A DNA stretch of 64,000 bases from Pyxidicoccus fallax (GCF_012933655.1 NZ_JABBJJ010000019.1:1-64000), one strand, 5' to 3'; shown: positions 44,332-56,551, counted from the first letter of the stretch. Program-made: numbers and translations. The notes: generated by a model not told the origin, from the letters alone.

Positions 44332-45279
44332 ATGAAGCGGCCTGCTCGTACTCCTGGGCTGGGTACTGGCGGGCCCGCCCCGCTGTTGGATCGGCTGGCG
44401 GCGCATGAGATAGTGCGCGCCGTGGCCGGCGCTAACGAGAAGGGCAGCATCCAGACGGACATCGGTCAGGACGTCATCGACGCGGCGGTGCGCAGCGTCG
44501 AGCGTCACATGGACCCCGACGAAGAGGTGACCGTCATCGAGGTGCAGGCTTCCGAGCCTGCCTCCGCGGAGACCTCCGACGTTCCTCCCCCCGAGGGTGG
44601 CTCCGCCGCCCCCAGCGCGACGCCCGAAGAGGTGGAGGCGCTGCGCCAGGAGGTGGAGTCGCTCAAGGCGCAGCTGGAGTTCAGCCAGGCCAAGGGCCGC
44701 GAGACGATGGAGCGCCTGCGCGAGGCGCACGAGCGCGCCAAGGAAGCGCAGGAGCGCACCGTGCGCGCCGCCGCGGACCTGGACAACTACCGCAAGCGCG
44801 CCTTGAAGGAGAAGGAGGAGGTCCAGCGCTTCGGCTCGGAGAAGCTGCTCAAGGACCTGCTCCCCGTCATGGACAACCTCGACCGCGCCCTGGAGGCGGC
44901 GGCGAAGTCTCCGGACATCGACAGCTTCCAGAAGGGCGTGGCCATGACGCGCAAGTCCTTCGAGGACGCGCTCGGCCGCCATGGCGTGAAGTCCTTCAGC
45001 GCGAAGGGGCAGCCCTTCGACCCGCGCATGCACGAGGCCATCCAGCAGGTGGAGACGGCGGACGTGCCCGCCGGCCACGTGGCCTACGAGGTGGTGCGCG
45101 GCTTCTATCTGAACGAGCGGCTGGTGCGTCCGGCGCTCGTCGTCGTCGCCCGGGCTCCCGCGCCCGTGGAAGCGACACCCGTCACTCAACCGGCGGAGGT
45201 CGCGGCGACCTCCCCGTCCAGCGATGAGGGGGCCTCCACGCCCCCGCAGTCCGAGAACTCTTCCGGGGGGAGTCAGTAA
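44332..45279 (+). CDS. grpE: Nucleotide exchange factor GrpE
   Basis: GrpE releases ADP from DnaK and acts as a thermosensor in the Hsp70 cycle. The 315-residue frame has a long coiled coil ([18 protein letters not shown], then [21 protein letters not shown]). The core motifs [15 protein letters not shown] and [13 protein letters not shown], and the beta-domain end [17 protein letters not shown], are present. The N-terminus is longer than in most GrpE. A GTG at 44422 ([11 protein letters not shown]) is a reasonable alternative start, and neither candidate has a good ribosome-binding site. The C-terminus has a 35-residue Ser/Pro/Glu tail. dnaK starts 5 bp after the stop. Confidence 0.9.
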   Translation: MKRPARTPGLGTGGPAPLLDRLAAHEIVRAVAGANEKGSIQTDIGQDVIDAAVRSVERHMDPDEEVTVIEVQASEPASAETSDVPPPEGGSAAPSATPEEVEALRQEVESLKAQLEFSQAKGRETMERLREAHERAKEAQERTVRAAADLDNYRKRALKEKEEVQRFGSEKLLKDLLPVMDNLDRALEAAAKSPDIDSFQKGVAMTRKSFEDALGRHGVKSFSAKGQPFDPRMHEAIQQVETADVPAGHVAYEVVRGFYLNERLVRPALVVVARAPAPVEATPVTQPAEVAATSPSSDEGASTPPQSENSSGGSQ

Positions 45280-45284
45280 GCGTC

Positions 45285-47108
<1,824 letters not shown>

Positions 47109-47139
47109 GCTTCCGGGCCCTGGGCCCTCCGGGCTTCAC

Positions 47140-47171
47140 CCCGGGCGCGTGCAATCATTTCCGCGCCCGGG
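47140..47171 (+). terminator. Hairpin terminator after dnaK
   Basis: CCCGGGCGCG and its exact complement form a 10-bp stem with a 12-base, AT-richer loop, 32 bases after the dnaK stop. No T-tract follows, as is usual in this GC-rich DNA. Confidence 0.6.
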
Positions 47172-47211
47172 CGTAGCAGACGGTACCCCGTCGTCCCGCG
47201 AGGCAGGCGCC

Positions 47212-47511
47212 ATGGAAGACATCGTCGATAGCATCGTCACCCTCTTCATCGTGATCACGGTGGTGGGCATCCCCATGATGGGACTCACCCTGCGCTTCTC
47301 CCTCAAGCCGCTGGTGGACGCCTTCATCCGCCTGCGCGAGGCGCAGCTTGGCGCCTCCGACAACGCCCTGCTGCGTGAGCGCGTGGCGCACCTGGAGCGC
47401 GTGCTGGAGGCGCATGGCCTCATGGACCTGCGCCAGCCTGTGTCCCTCCACCAGGACTCCGTCGAGCGTCTTCCAGCCAACGTTCCCTTGAAGGACCGGG
47501 AGCGCGTCTAG
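47212..47511 (+). CDS. Small membrane protein with coiled coil
   Basis: A 99-residue protein. One transmembrane helix at the N-terminus (IVDSIVTLFIVITVVGIPMMG) is followed by a helix with coiled-coil character (LRERVAHLERVLEAHGL). Overall plan and size recall PspB-like membrane proteins, but no family signature was found. The start at 47212 is set by the membrane helix. It lies between the dnaK terminator and a Ser/Thr kinase gene. Function unknown. Confidence 0.6.
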   Translation: MEDIVDSIVTLFIVITVVGIPMMGLTLRFSLKPLVDAFIRLREAQLGASDNALLRERVAHLERVLEAHGLMDLRQPVSLHQDSVERLPANVPLKDRERV

Positions 47512-47549
47512 GTACGGGGTTACCCGTCTTCCAGGGATGACGCCCATGG

Positions 47550-49079
47550 GTGTTGAATGCACCCGTGGACTTTCCCTCACTGCAGACGGAGGTCGCGTTC
47601 CTGCGCGGCCTGGTGGCCGTCCACCGGATGGCCGACGACATCCTCGAGGACTGCCTGGAGCGCGGGCTGGACCTGGACGCCGGGCTGGATGTGTTCCTCA
47701 CGCAGTGCGCGCGCATGGTGCACGCGCCCGCGGGCTTCGTGTCGCTGCGGGGCACGCGGGGGCCGGTGCTGACGCGCGTGCTGGGCGACCTGGGCCCGGG
47801 CGTGGACGTCTTCCAGGCGGCGCACTGGACGGGGCCCCGGCGGTTGCAGGACGGGCGCATGCTCTTCTGCACCCGGCTAAAGCTGGGGAAGCTGGAGCTG
47901 GGCGGCCTGGGGCTGGTGGTGGAGGGCCGCTTCGACGACGGCGGCGTGCTGGTGATGAAGCTGGTGGAGGCCATCGGCGAGCAGCTGGACACGGCGGTGC
48001 TGGGCTTCCTGGCGCTGACGGACGGGCGCGGCGCGCTGGAGCGCCTGGACGACCTGGCCCACGACGATACGCCGGAGCCGCGCGGGCGCATTGGCCGCTA
48101 TGACGTGGTGACGCCGCTGGGCACCGGCGGCATGGCGCAGGTGCTGGTGGCACGGGCGCGTGGGCCGGAGGGGCTGGGCCGGCTGGTGGCGCTCAAGCGC
48201 ATCCTCCCGCACCTGACGGCGGACCCGGCCATCGTCCAGCAGTTCCTGGACGAGGCCCGCATCGGCCTGCGGCTGTCGCACCCCAACCTGGTGCACGTCT
48301 ACGACTTCGGCGAGGCGCAGGGCGCGTACTACATCGCCATGGAGCTGGTGCGGGGCGTGGACCTGGACCGGCTCATCCGCTCGCTGAAGGGGCCGCTGGA
48401 GCCGGCGCACGCGGTGGCGGTGGTGGTGCAGGCGCTGCACGGACTGCACGCGGCGCACTCGCTGCGGGGCGAGGACGGCGCGCCGCTTCAGCTCGTGCAC
48501 AGGGACTTGTCCCCGCACAACCTCATGGTGGGGTTCGACGGGCGGGTGAAGGTGCTGGACTTCGGCGTGGCGAAGGCGCGGTCGCAGCGCACGGTGACGC
48601 TGCCGGGCATCGTCAAGGGCAAGCCGCTGTACATGTCCCCGGAGCAGGCGCGAGGCCAGCGGCTGGACGCGCGCAGTGACTTGTTCGCCATGGGCCTCAT
48701 CCTCTACGAGGCGCTCACGGGCAAGCGCGCCTTCGACCGGGGCGACGAGCTGGCCTCCATGCATGCCATCTGCGACGAGCGGCTGCCGCGGCCGCACGTC
48801 ATCCCCCAGCCCTTGTGGGACGTGATGGAGGTGGCGCTGGCCAAGCGGCCCGAGGCGCGCTTCGGCGGCGCGCAGGAGATGGCGGACCGGCTGGCGGACG
48901 TGTGCACGCCGGCGCGAGACACGGAGCTGGCGCGGCTCACGTCGAGGCACTTCCCGGACCGGCTGCGTCAGTTCAACCAGCTGGACCGGACGGAGGCCGC
49001 CGGACGGCCCGGCGTGAAGGACGCGCAGGCGCAGGTGGAGACACTCGTGCGTGCGGCACCCCGAGGGGCCGCGCGCTAG
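47550..49079 (+). CDS. Ser/Thr protein kinase with N-terminal GAF-like domain
   Basis: A 509-residue cytoplasmic kinase. Residues about 10-165 look like a GAF-type sensor (LRGLVAVHRMADDILEDCLE, HAPAGFVSLRG, then LVVEGRFDDGGVLVMKLV). The kinase domain (about 183-465) has the Gly loop GTGGMAQVL, Lys in VALKRIL, the catalytic loop HRDLSPHN, DFGVAKA and YMSPEQARG. HRDLSPHN instead of HRDLKPxN is typical of the large myxobacterial kinase clade. There is no transmembrane segment. GTG starts are possible at 47550 and 47565. It converges on the PRC-barrel gene. The ligand and substrates are unknown. Confidence 0.88.
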   Translation: MLNAPVDFPSLQTEVAFLRGLVAVHRMADDILEDCLERGLDLDAGLDVFLTQCARMVHAPAGFVSLRGTRGPVLTRVLGDLGPGVDVFQAAHWTGPRRLQDGRMLFCTRLKLGKLELGGLGLVVEGRFDDGGVLVMKLVEAIGEQLDTAVLGFLALTDGRGALERLDDLAHDDTPEPRGRIGRYDVVTPLGTGGMAQVLVARARGPEGLGRLVALKRILPHLTADPAIVQQFLDEARIGLRLSHPNLVHVYDFGEAQGAYYIAMELVRGVDLDRLIRSLKGPLEPAHAVAVVVQALHGLHAAHSLRGEDGAPLQLVHRDLSPHNLMVGFDGRVKVLDFGVAKARSQRTVTLPGIVKGKPLYMSPEQARGQRLDARSDLFAMGLILYEALTGKRAFDRGDELASMHAICDERLPRPHVIPQPLWDVMEVALAKRPEARFGGAQEMADRLADVCTPARDTELARLTSRHFPDRLRQFNQLDRTEAAGRPGVKDAQAQVETLVRAAPRGAAR

Positions 49080-49130
49080 GGAAGGCGCTCCGGGGCGCGG
49101 GGTACCCCGGGGGCCTACGTGCTTCAGCGA

Positions 49131-49997
49131 CTAGTAGCCGCGCTTGAGCGGGTCATCGCTGGGCGCGCCCAGCGTGCGCGAGCCGCCCTCCACGTCTCCG
49201 TCGGTGCGGATGTCCACGTCCTCGCGGCGGACGCTCTCCGCGACGCGGCGCTCCTCCTCGATGGCGTCCTTGTGGATGACGACCTCCTCGTCCACCACGG
49301 CGCGCTTCTGCACTTCGACTTCCTCGGCGCGCAGCGGCACCACGATGGTCTCCTCCTGGAAGGAGGCATTCATGGCCGGGCGGTCCGGCGTCACGTCGCG
49401 GCGCTCCACGCGCACGCGCTCGCGGCGCACCGGCACGTCCACCACCTTCTCCTCCTCGATGACGTCCTTGCGCACGCGCACCTCACCGGCCTGCCGCTCG
49501 CGCTTGAGGACGTCCAGCTCCTCCTTGTGCACGGGGATGGCGATGTCCTCCGAGCGGCCCGTCATCGTGCGCTCGGTGCCGAGGTTCGCGCTCGCGCTGG
49601 CACCGAGGTTGGTGTCGCGGCCCAGGCCGCTGCCGGACAGTGTGTCCGCGCTGGTGCCCAGCCCCGTGGCGCCGTAGCCCGTCGTGGTGCTGCCGGTGGC
49701 CGGCACGCCCACCGCGCCGGGGCCCACGCCCGCGCCGCCGCCCAGGCCCGCCGTCGCGCCCGCGTCGTAGCGGTTGTCGCCAGACAGCCCGCGCAGGGCC
49801 TCCTTGCCGTGGTTGAGGATGATCTCCCCGCCGCGGATGTCGCTGATTTCGGAGTACCGGACGAGGTAGTCCTTCGGGAAGAAGAGGCCCTTCTCGATGT
49901 GGAACTCGCCGTCGCCCACGGCGAACACCTTGCCGAGCTTCTCGCCGTCGACGCTACGAACGATCATTCCCTCTCTCACATCGCTACGCTGGAACAT
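49131..49997 (-). CDS. PRC-barrel and YsnF/AvaK (DUF2382) domain protein, larger copy
   Basis: A 288-residue protein. The N-terminal PRC barrel (VREGMIVRSVDGEKLGKVFA, FPKDYLVRYSEIS) is followed by a Gly/Thr-rich linker of about 75 residues. The C-terminal DUF2382 region has alternating acidic/basic repeats (IPVHKEELDVLKRERQAGEV, VPVRRERVRVERRDV). Such proteins are known as general-stress proteins in several bacteria; their biochemical role is not settled. AAGGAG lies before the start at 49997. A shorter paralogue is encoded on the opposite strand at 50886-51593, so the two flank a divergent intergenic region. Confidence 0.82.
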   Translation of the reverse strand: MFQRSDVREGMIVRSVDGEKLGKVFAVGDGEFHIEKGLFFPKDYLVRYSEISDIRGGEIILNHGKEALRGLSGDNRYDAGATAGLGGGAGVGPGAVGVPATGSTTTGYGATGLGTSADTLSGSGLGRDTNLGASASANLGTERTMTGRSEDIAIPVHKEELDVLKRERQAGEVRVRKDVIEEEKVVDVPVRRERVRVERRDVTPDRPAMNASFQEETIVVPLRAEEVEVQKRAVVDEEVVIHKDAIEEERRVAESVRREDVDIRTDGDVEGGSRTLGAPSDDPLKRGY

Positions 49998-50347
49998 GGC
50001 TGGCTCCTTGTAACCAGGGTGGGGTGTTTGCCGGAGCGGAAGGCCCCCGGGGCCCTGGTGCGGTGACTGCCGGCTCGTGCGCTGCACGATGCCGCGGGTT
50101 TTTTCCGCCCCGGTCTCATCGGGAAGGTGGGAGTGAGTGGGCCGAACGACAGTGGGCGACCGCCGACGCCAGAGGGCTCGGCACCGCGCCTGCCCGCCCG
50201 AACGCGCGCACGACTCCTCGCTCCCCCTCAAGCCAGGGAGCGAAACGGCGGGCGGGCATTCCCGCGAGGGCTTCTCACCCGAAGAAGGCCCGCCCCACCT
50301 TCCGTACGCGTGCCAACAGGCCGCGAGTGCCCACGTGGGGAGAGTCG
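49998..50347. other. 350-bp non-coding region between divergent genes
   Basis: No convincing gene was found here. It holds the leader of the PRC-barrel gene at its left end, a TTTTTT run at 50100, and a nested inverted repeat. In that repeat an outer 8-bp stem (50192-50199 with 50250-50257) encloses an inner 6-bp stem (50220-50225 with 50236-50241). The fold would lie in the leader of the 50348 gene. In such GC-rich DNA the repeat may be chance. Confidence 0.35.
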
Positions 50348-50848
50348 ATGCACACCAGTCAGGCGAGCACGCGTCAGGGGCGGTGGAGCGGACTGTTGCT
50401 GGGAGGCGCGGCGGCGAGCGTGAGCGCGCCCCTCCTGCTGGGAGGCTTGCGGAGGGTGCTGGGCCTGGAGCGCCGGGGCTCGCCCGTCCGCGTGCGCTGG
50501 GCGGCGGGGGTGATGGGCGCGCTGGTGGCCGGAGGGCTGGCGCGCCGCCGGCTGAAGTCCTCGCATGAGGAGGCGGGCCGCGTGTCCGCGGAGACTCCGG
50601 TCGACACCGAAGCCATGGCGCCCCCCGAGCCCGCGGCGGAGCCTCCTTCCGAGGACGACGTGGCGGCCCTGCTCGACTGGCGCAGGGCGGTGAGAAGGCG
50701 GCGGCTGGCCGCGCTGGAGCCGCGCGCGGCGACGGTGTCCGAGCCACCCGGGCGCGAGGGTGCCCGGAGCATGGAGCGGGGGCCCCGGCGGGGGCCCAGC
50801 GGCAGGGAACAACCCTGGCACGAGGCGCTGGCGACCACCTCCGGGTGA
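50348..50848 (+). CDS. Small predicted membrane protein
   Basis: A 166-residue protein of unknown function. The N-terminal third holds two hydrophobic stretches (WSGLLLGGAAASVSAPLLLGG and VRWAAGVMGALVAGGLA), probably one or two membrane passes. The rest is Arg/Glu/Pro-rich and likely disordered. GGGGAGAG precedes the ATG. It lies 37 bp upstream of the smaller PRC-barrel gene and opposite the larger one, so it probably belongs to the same stress cluster. Codon bias is normal for the window. Confidence 0.5.
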   Translation: MHTSQASTRQGRWSGLLLGGAAASVSAPLLLGGLRRVLGLERRGSPVRVRWAAGVMGALVAGGLARRRLKSSHEEAGRVSAETPVDTEAMAPPEPAAEPPSEDDVAALLDWRRAVRRRRLAALEPRAATVSEPPGREGARSMERGPRRGPSGREQPWHEALATTSG

Positions 50849-50885
50849 GCCGCGGGCGCGTGCCGGACTTCGGAAGGAGCACCAC

Positions 50886-51593
50886 ATGCGCTGGGACGTA
50901 AAGGAAGGGATGCGGGTCATCACGGCGGACGGTGCGCGGCTGGGCACCGTGGTGGGCTGTGGCGGGGAAACCTTCGTCGTCGAGCGCGGGGTGCTCCGGG
51001 CGCGGGACTACGTGGCGCGCTTCACGGACATCGTGGCGATGCGCGACGGCGAGGTGCACCTGGGCCTCACCCGCGACGAGGTGATGCCCGGGCCGGGCTC
51101 GCGCGAGGCGGCCGCCAACGGCCGTCCGGAGACCCTGCGGTCCGGCGCGTTCGGCGAGTCCCAGGACCTGGTCATCCCCCTGGCCCATGAGGAGGCCACC
51201 CCGCGCATCGTGACGCACGAGGTGGGGCAGCTGCGCCTGCACAAGGTCGTCCGGACGGAGGTGAAGCACTTCTCCATCGCGGTGCGGCGCGAGGAGCTGG
51301 TGGTGGAGCGCGTCACCGTCGAAGGCCCGGAGGGCGTCCGGCCCCGAGGAGCGGACGCACGGCCCGTGCCGGGCGGGGTGGCACCTTTCGAACAGGCCAC
51401 CTTCGTCATCCCCCTGCACGAGGAGCGGGTGGAGTTCACCAAGACGGCCCACGTCTGGCAGGAGGTCTCCATCTCCAGGTCCACCCAGGAGGAACTGCGT
51501 CAGGTGCACACCACCGTTCGCCGGGAAACGGCCGAGGTGGAGGAGCGAGGCGAGGTGCTCCACGATGGCCCGGTGGACGGGCTGCACTCCTGA
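50886..51593 (+). CDS. PRC-barrel and YsnF/AvaK (DUF2382) domain protein, smaller copy
   Basis: A 235-residue paralogue of the 49131-49997 protein. It opens with VKEGMRVITADGARLGTVVG, the PRC barrel, and VLRARDYVARFTDIVAM. The linker is only about 25 residues. The DUF2382 part contains two IPL-x-HEE units (VIPLAHEEATPRIV and VIPLHEERVEFTKTAHV). The start has AAGGAG at the right distance. It lacks the long Gly/Thr-rich linker of the other copy, which points to different spacing of the same two domains. General-stress role inferred from family. Confidence 0.82.
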   Translation: MRWDVKEGMRVITADGARLGTVVGCGGETFVVERGVLRARDYVARFTDIVAMRDGEVHLGLTRDEVMPGPGSREAAANGRPETLRSGAFGESQDLVIPLAHEEATPRIVTHEVGQLRLHKVVRTEVKHFSIAVRREELVVERVTVEGPEGVRPRGADARPVPGGVAPFEQATFVIPLHEERVEFTKTAHVWQEVSISRSTQEELRQVHTTVRRETAEVEERGEVLHDGPVDGLHS

Positions 51594-51643
51594 CTGACGC
51601 GGTGCACGGAGCGTGTGGGGGTGGTTCGGGCCCGGCTGCGAGC

Positions 51644-51672
51644 TTGACCCATGGAGAGGGCTCTCCTAGAAA
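51644..51672 (+). promoter_or_regulatory. Sigma-70-type promoter of the liv operon
   Basis: TTGACC at 51644-51649 and TAGAAA at 51667-51672 are separated by 17 bases. The -10 box ends 42 bases before the ATG of the binding-protein gene. This is the best housekeeping promoter match noticed in the window. Confidence 0.6.
51653..51666. promoter_or_regulatory. Palindrome inside the liv promoter spacer
   Basis: GGAGAG-GG-CTCTCC fills most of the spacer between the -35 and -10 boxes. A repressor bound here would block RNA polymerase, so it is a good operator candidate for amino-acid-dependent control. Confidence 0.45.
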
Positions 51673-51714
51673 ACCGGGGCTTTGTCGTCTCCCCCCTGCT
51701 GAGGGAAGCCCCGC

Positions 51715-52928
51715 ATGCGACGAATTGCCCCGATGCTGCTCGCCGCGCTCGCCGTCCTGGCGGCCGCTTGCGAGAAGAAGACGCAGCCCGCCCCGTCCGG
51801 TGAGGGAGGCGCGCAGGCCACGCAGCAGGGGCAGCCCGCCGCGCCCGGCGGCGGCAATGTCCCCGCCAGCGGTGACGTCATCCTCCTGGGCCAGGTGGGC
51901 GCGCTCACCGGCGGCCAGGCCACCTTCGGTATCTCCACCCGCAACGGCATCGAGATGGCCCTCAAGGAGGCCAACGCCGCCGGTGGCGTGAAGGGCAAGA
52001 AGCTGGCCATTCGCGTCTACGACAATCAGAGCAAGCCGGAGGAGGCCGCCCAGGCCACCACGCGCCTGATTACGCAGGACAAGGTGGCCATCATCCTCGG
52101 CGACGTGGCCTCGTCCAACTCGCTGGCCATGGCGGAGAAGGCGCAGGCGGCGGGCGTGCCGATGATTACGCCCTCGTCCACCAACACCACCGTCACCCAG
52201 AAGGGCGACTACATCTTCCGCGTCTGCTTCATCGACCCGTTCCAGGGCTACGTGATGGCGAAGTTCGCCCGCGAGGACCTGAAGCTCAACAAGGTGGCGG
52301 TGCTGCAGGACAACAAGAGCGCCTACTCCATCGACCTGTCGGACGTCTTCACGCGCAAGTTCACGGAGATGGGCGGGAAGATCACCACCACGGAGAGCTA
52401 CAGCCAGGGCGATACGGACTACCGCGCGCAGCTCACCGCCATCCGCAAGACGCAGCCGGACGGCATCTACGTGCCGGGCTACTACAGCGAGGTGGGCGTC
52501 ATCGCCCGCCAGGCGCGCGAGGTGGGCCTCAAGGTCCCGCTGATGGGCGGCGACGGCTGGGACTCCGAGAAGCTCTTCGAGCTGGGCGGCAGCGCCATCC
52601 AGGGCAGCTACTTCTCCAACCACTACTCGCCGGACAACCCGGACCCGCGCGTGCAGAAGTTCATCTCCGAGTACAAGGCCACCTACGGCGGCGTGCCGGA
52701 CGCGCTGGCGGCGCTGGGCTACGACGCGGCCCGCGTGGCGATTGAGGCCCTCAAGCGTTCCAAGGACCTGTCCGGTCCGGCGGTGCGTGACGCCATCGCC
52801 CAGACGAAGGACTTCCCGGGCGTGGCGGGGACCATCACCCTGGACGACAAGCGCAACGCCGTGAAGTCCGCCGTCGTCCTGAAGGTCGGGGACGGCAAGA
52901 CCGAGTACGTCACCACGGTCAATCCCTA

Positions 52929-52929
<1 letters not shown>
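51715..52929 (+). CDS. livJ: Branched-chain amino-acid ABC transporter, binding lipoprotein
   Basis: A 404-residue periplasmic binding protein of the Leu/Ile/Val (type I) class. The signal ends in LAVLAAACEKK, a lipobox, followed by a Gly/Gln/Pro-rich linker. The mature protein begins VILLGQVGALTGGQATFG and keeps KLAIRVYDNQSKPEEAAQ, the SSTNTTVTQKGDYIFR segment, and VPLMGGDGWDSEKLFELG. It delivers the ligand to the LivHMGF complex encoded next. The family also binds amides, urea or short peptides, so the ligand is inferred. The stop codon overlaps the next start by one base. Confidence 0.92.
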
Positions 52930-53848
<919 letters not shown>

Positions 53849-53849
<1 letters not shown>

Positions 53850-54916
53850 TGATGGAGACCCCCGCGCTCCCCGTCCCCGAGGCCCGCTCCGTCATTCCGG
53901 CGGGCCTCCGCGGCATCTTCCCCGTCCTGGTGGCGCTGGTGCTGCTGGCGCTGTTCCAGTGGCTGGTCAGCGAGTCCCCCTTCGCCGTCTACCTCCTGTC
54001 GGTGATGGGGGTGAACATCATCCTCGCGGTGAGTCTCAACATCGTGAACGGGATGACGGGCCAGTTCTCCATCGGCCATGCGGGCTTCATGGCGGTGGGG
54101 GCGTATATCTCCGGCGTGCTGTCGCTGAACCTCAAGGAGGTGGCGCTGTCCTTCCTCCCGGTGGCGGCCAGCGACCAGGTGCTCTTCACCGTGGCGCTGC
54201 TGGTGGGCGGCCTCGCGGCGGCGGCGTGCGGCTTCCTCGTGGGCCTGCCGTCGCTGCGGCTGCGCGGTGACTACCTGGCCATCGTCACGCTGGGCTTCGG
54301 CGAAATCATCCGCGTGGTGGTGCAGAACACGAACGCGTTCGGCCGCGCGCTGGGCCTGTCCGGCATCCCCCAGTACTCCAGCCCGTACATGGTCTACTTC
54401 TGGGTGTTCCTCGTGGTGCTGGTGGCGCGGCGCATCGCCGGCTCCAGCCACGGCCGCAGCCTGTGGGCCATCCGCGAGGACGAGGTGGCCGCCGAGGCCA
54501 TGGGCGTGGACACCACGGGCTACAAGGTCCGCTCGTTCGTCATCTCGTCGTTCTTCGCGGGCATCGCCGGCGGGCTGTTCGCGCACTTCGTGCCCATCAT
54601 CAACCCCGGCTCCTTCACCTTCGTGAAGTCGATGGAAATCGTCGTCATGGTGGTGCTGGGAGGCCTGGGCTCCACCACGGGCGCCATCGTCGCGGCCATC
54701 CTGCTGACGCTCCTGCCCGAGGGCATGCGCTCGCTGTTCAACGCGCTGGGCACCGAGGGCTCGCTGGCGCAGAAGGTGGACCAGATTCGCATGCCCATCT
54801 ACGGCCTGCTGCTGGTGGTGCTGATGCTGTCCAGGCCGCAGGGGCTGTTTGGCGTGCGGGAACTCTGGGACGTGCTGCCGCGGTGGATTCCGCGCAAGCG
54901 CAGGGGGCTGTCGTGA
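53849..54916 (+). CDS. livM: Branched-chain amino-acid ABC transporter permease
   Basis: A 355-residue permease, partner of LivH. About nine hydrophobic segments are present. Family motifs are SLNIVNGMTGQFSIGHAGFM, LRLRGDYLAIVTLGFGEIIR and, near the C-terminus, IVVMVVLGGLGSTTGAIVAA. The EAA-type cytoplasmic loop is LWAIREDEVAAEAMGVDTT. The start ATG at 53849 overlaps the livH stop by one base; a GTG at 53846 and an ATG at 53852 are also in frame. Confidence 0.94.
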
Positions 54917-55794
54917 GCGCGGCCGTGAGCGTGACGGGAGGGGCCCAGGCCCCGCTGCTCCAGGCGGACGGGGTGAGCATCCAGTTCGGCGGCCTCAAGG
55001 CGCTGACGGACTTCTCGCTCACCATCCGCCAGGGGGATTTGCTGGGCCTCATCGGCCCCAACGGCGCGGGCAAGTCCACCGCGTTCAACGTGCTGACGGG
55101 CGTGTACCAGCCCACCCGCGGCGACGTGCACGTGGGCGGCCAGCGCGTCAACGGGCTCAAGCCGCATCAAATCAACCACCTGGGGCTGGCGCGCACCTTC
55201 CAGAACATCCGCTTGTTCCGCGCGCTCACCGCGCTGGACAACGTGAAGGTGGCGTGCCGGGCGCAGGGCGCGCTGCACCCGCACGTGCTGGGCGTGGGCG
55301 CGAAGATGAAGAACGCGCTGGGCAACTACCGCGACTGGTGGCGGGCGCTGCTGCTCACCCCGGGCTTCCAGGCGGAGGAGCGGGAGTTGACGCGTCAGGC
55401 GGAGCACCTCCTGGAGGTGATGGGCCTGTCGCACCGCCGCGACGAGGAGGCGCGCAACCTGCCCTACGGCGAGCAGCGCCGGCTGGAGATTGCCCGCGCG
55501 CTGGGGACGAAGCCCAAGGTGCTGCTCCTGGACGAGCCCGCGGCGGGCATGAACACCCGCGAGAAGGCGGACCTGATGGTGCTCATCCGCAAGCTGCGCG
55601 ACGACTTCCAACTGGGCGTGCTCGTCATCGAGCACGACATGAAGCTGGTCATGGGAATCTGCGAGCACATCACCGTGCTGGACCACGGGGAGACGATTGC
55701 CCGGGGCGCTCCGGCGCAGGTGCGCAGCGACAGGAAGGTCATCGAGGCCTACCTGGGTGACAGCTACCTGGAGAGCCACGGAGGGGCGGCGTGA
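54913..55794 (+). CDS. livG: Branched-chain amino-acid ABC transporter ATPase
   Basis: A 293-residue ATP-binding subunit. Walker A is GPNGAGKST, the Q-loop region is ARTFQNIRLF, and the signature is degenerate, LPYGEQRRLEIARAL, as in other LivG proteins. Walker B is VLLLDEPAAGMN and the switch His is in VIEHDMK. The insert between Q-loop and signature (about 65 residues) is typical of LivG. The GTG start overlaps the livM stop (GTGA). Confidence 0.94.
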   Translation: MSAAVSVTGGAQAPLLQADGVSIQFGGLKALTDFSLTIRQGDLLGLIGPNGAGKSTAFNVLTGVYQPTRGDVHVGGQRVNGLKPHQINHLGLARTFQNIRLFRALTALDNVKVACRAQGALHPHVLGVGAKMKNALGNYRDWWRALLLTPGFQAEERELTRQAEHLLEVMGLSHRRDEEARNLPYGEQRRLEIARALGTKPKVLLLDEPAAGMNTREKADLMVLIRKLRDDFQLGVLVIEHDMKLVMGICEHITVLDHGETIARGAPAQVRSDRKVIEAYLGDSYLESHGGAA

Positions 55795-56546
55795 GCGAGG
55801 CGCAAATCAAGACGCTGGGCGAGCGCCGGTCCTTCCCGCCGCTGCTGACGGTGGAGGGCATCAAGGTGCACTACGGCGCCATCCAGGCGCTGAAGGGTGT
55901 GTCGCTCACGGTGGGCAAGGGCGAGGTGGTGGCCCTCATCGGCGCCAACGGCGCCGGCAAGACGAGCACCCTGCGCGCGGTGAGCGGCATGCTCAAGCCC
56001 AGCGCGGGGCGGATTACGCTCGAGGGCAAGGACACCACGTCCCTCAAGGCGCACCAGCTGGTGCCGCGGGGCATGGCGCACGCGCCGGAAGGCCGCGGCG
56101 TGTTCCCCAACCTCACCGTGCTGGAGAACCTGGAGCTGGGCGCGTACCTGCGCAAGGACACGGCCGCCATCCAGGAGGACCTGGAGAAGGGCTTCACGCT
56201 CTTCCCGGTGCTCAAGGAGCGGCGCAAGCAGCTGGCGGGCACGCTGTCCGGCGGCGAGCAGCAGATGCTGGCCATCGCCCGCGCGCTCCTGAGCCGGCCC
56301 CAGCTGCTGCTGCTGGACGAGCCGTCCCTGGGGCTGGCGCCGCAGGTGACGGAGACCATCTTCCGCACCCTGCGCGATGTGAACGCCACGGGCGTATCCG
56401 TGTTGCTGGTGGAACAGAACGCCCACCTGGCGCTCAACTCGGCCCACTATGGCTACGTGCTGGAGACGGGCGAGGTGGTAATGGCGGGCCCCGGCAAGGC
56501 GCTGCTGGAGAGCGCCGAGGTTCGCCGCGCGTACCTGGGCGAGTAG
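55791..56546 (+). CDS. livF: Branched-chain amino-acid ABC transporter ATPase
   Basis: A 251-residue ATP-binding subunit, heterodimer partner of LivG. Walker A is GANGAGKTS, the family segment is MAHAPEGRGVFPNLTVLENL, the signature is LSGGEQQMLAIARAL, Walker B is LLLLDEPSLGLAP, and the switch His is replaced by Gln in LVEQNAH, as in most LivF proteins. The GTG start overlaps the livG stop by four bases. It is the last gene of the transporter operon. Confidence 0.94.
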   Translation: MSEAQIKTLGERRSFPPLLTVEGIKVHYGAIQALKGVSLTVGKGEVVALIGANGAGKTSTLRAVSGMLKPSAGRITLEGKDTTSLKAHQLVPRGMAHAPEGRGVFPNLTVLENLELGAYLRKDTAAIQEDLEKGFTLFPVLKERRKQLAGTLSGGEQQMLAIARALLSRPQLLLLDEPSLGLAPQVTETIFRTLRDVNATGVSVLLVEQNAHLALNSAHYGYVLETGEVVMAGPGKALLESAEVRRAYLGE

Positions 56547-56551
56547 GGTCG

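Noticed and set aside
49098-49109. CGGGGTACCCCG palindrome between converging kinase and PRC genes
   Set aside because: Possible terminator, but the hairpin would have a very small loop and there is no T-tract; too weak to call.
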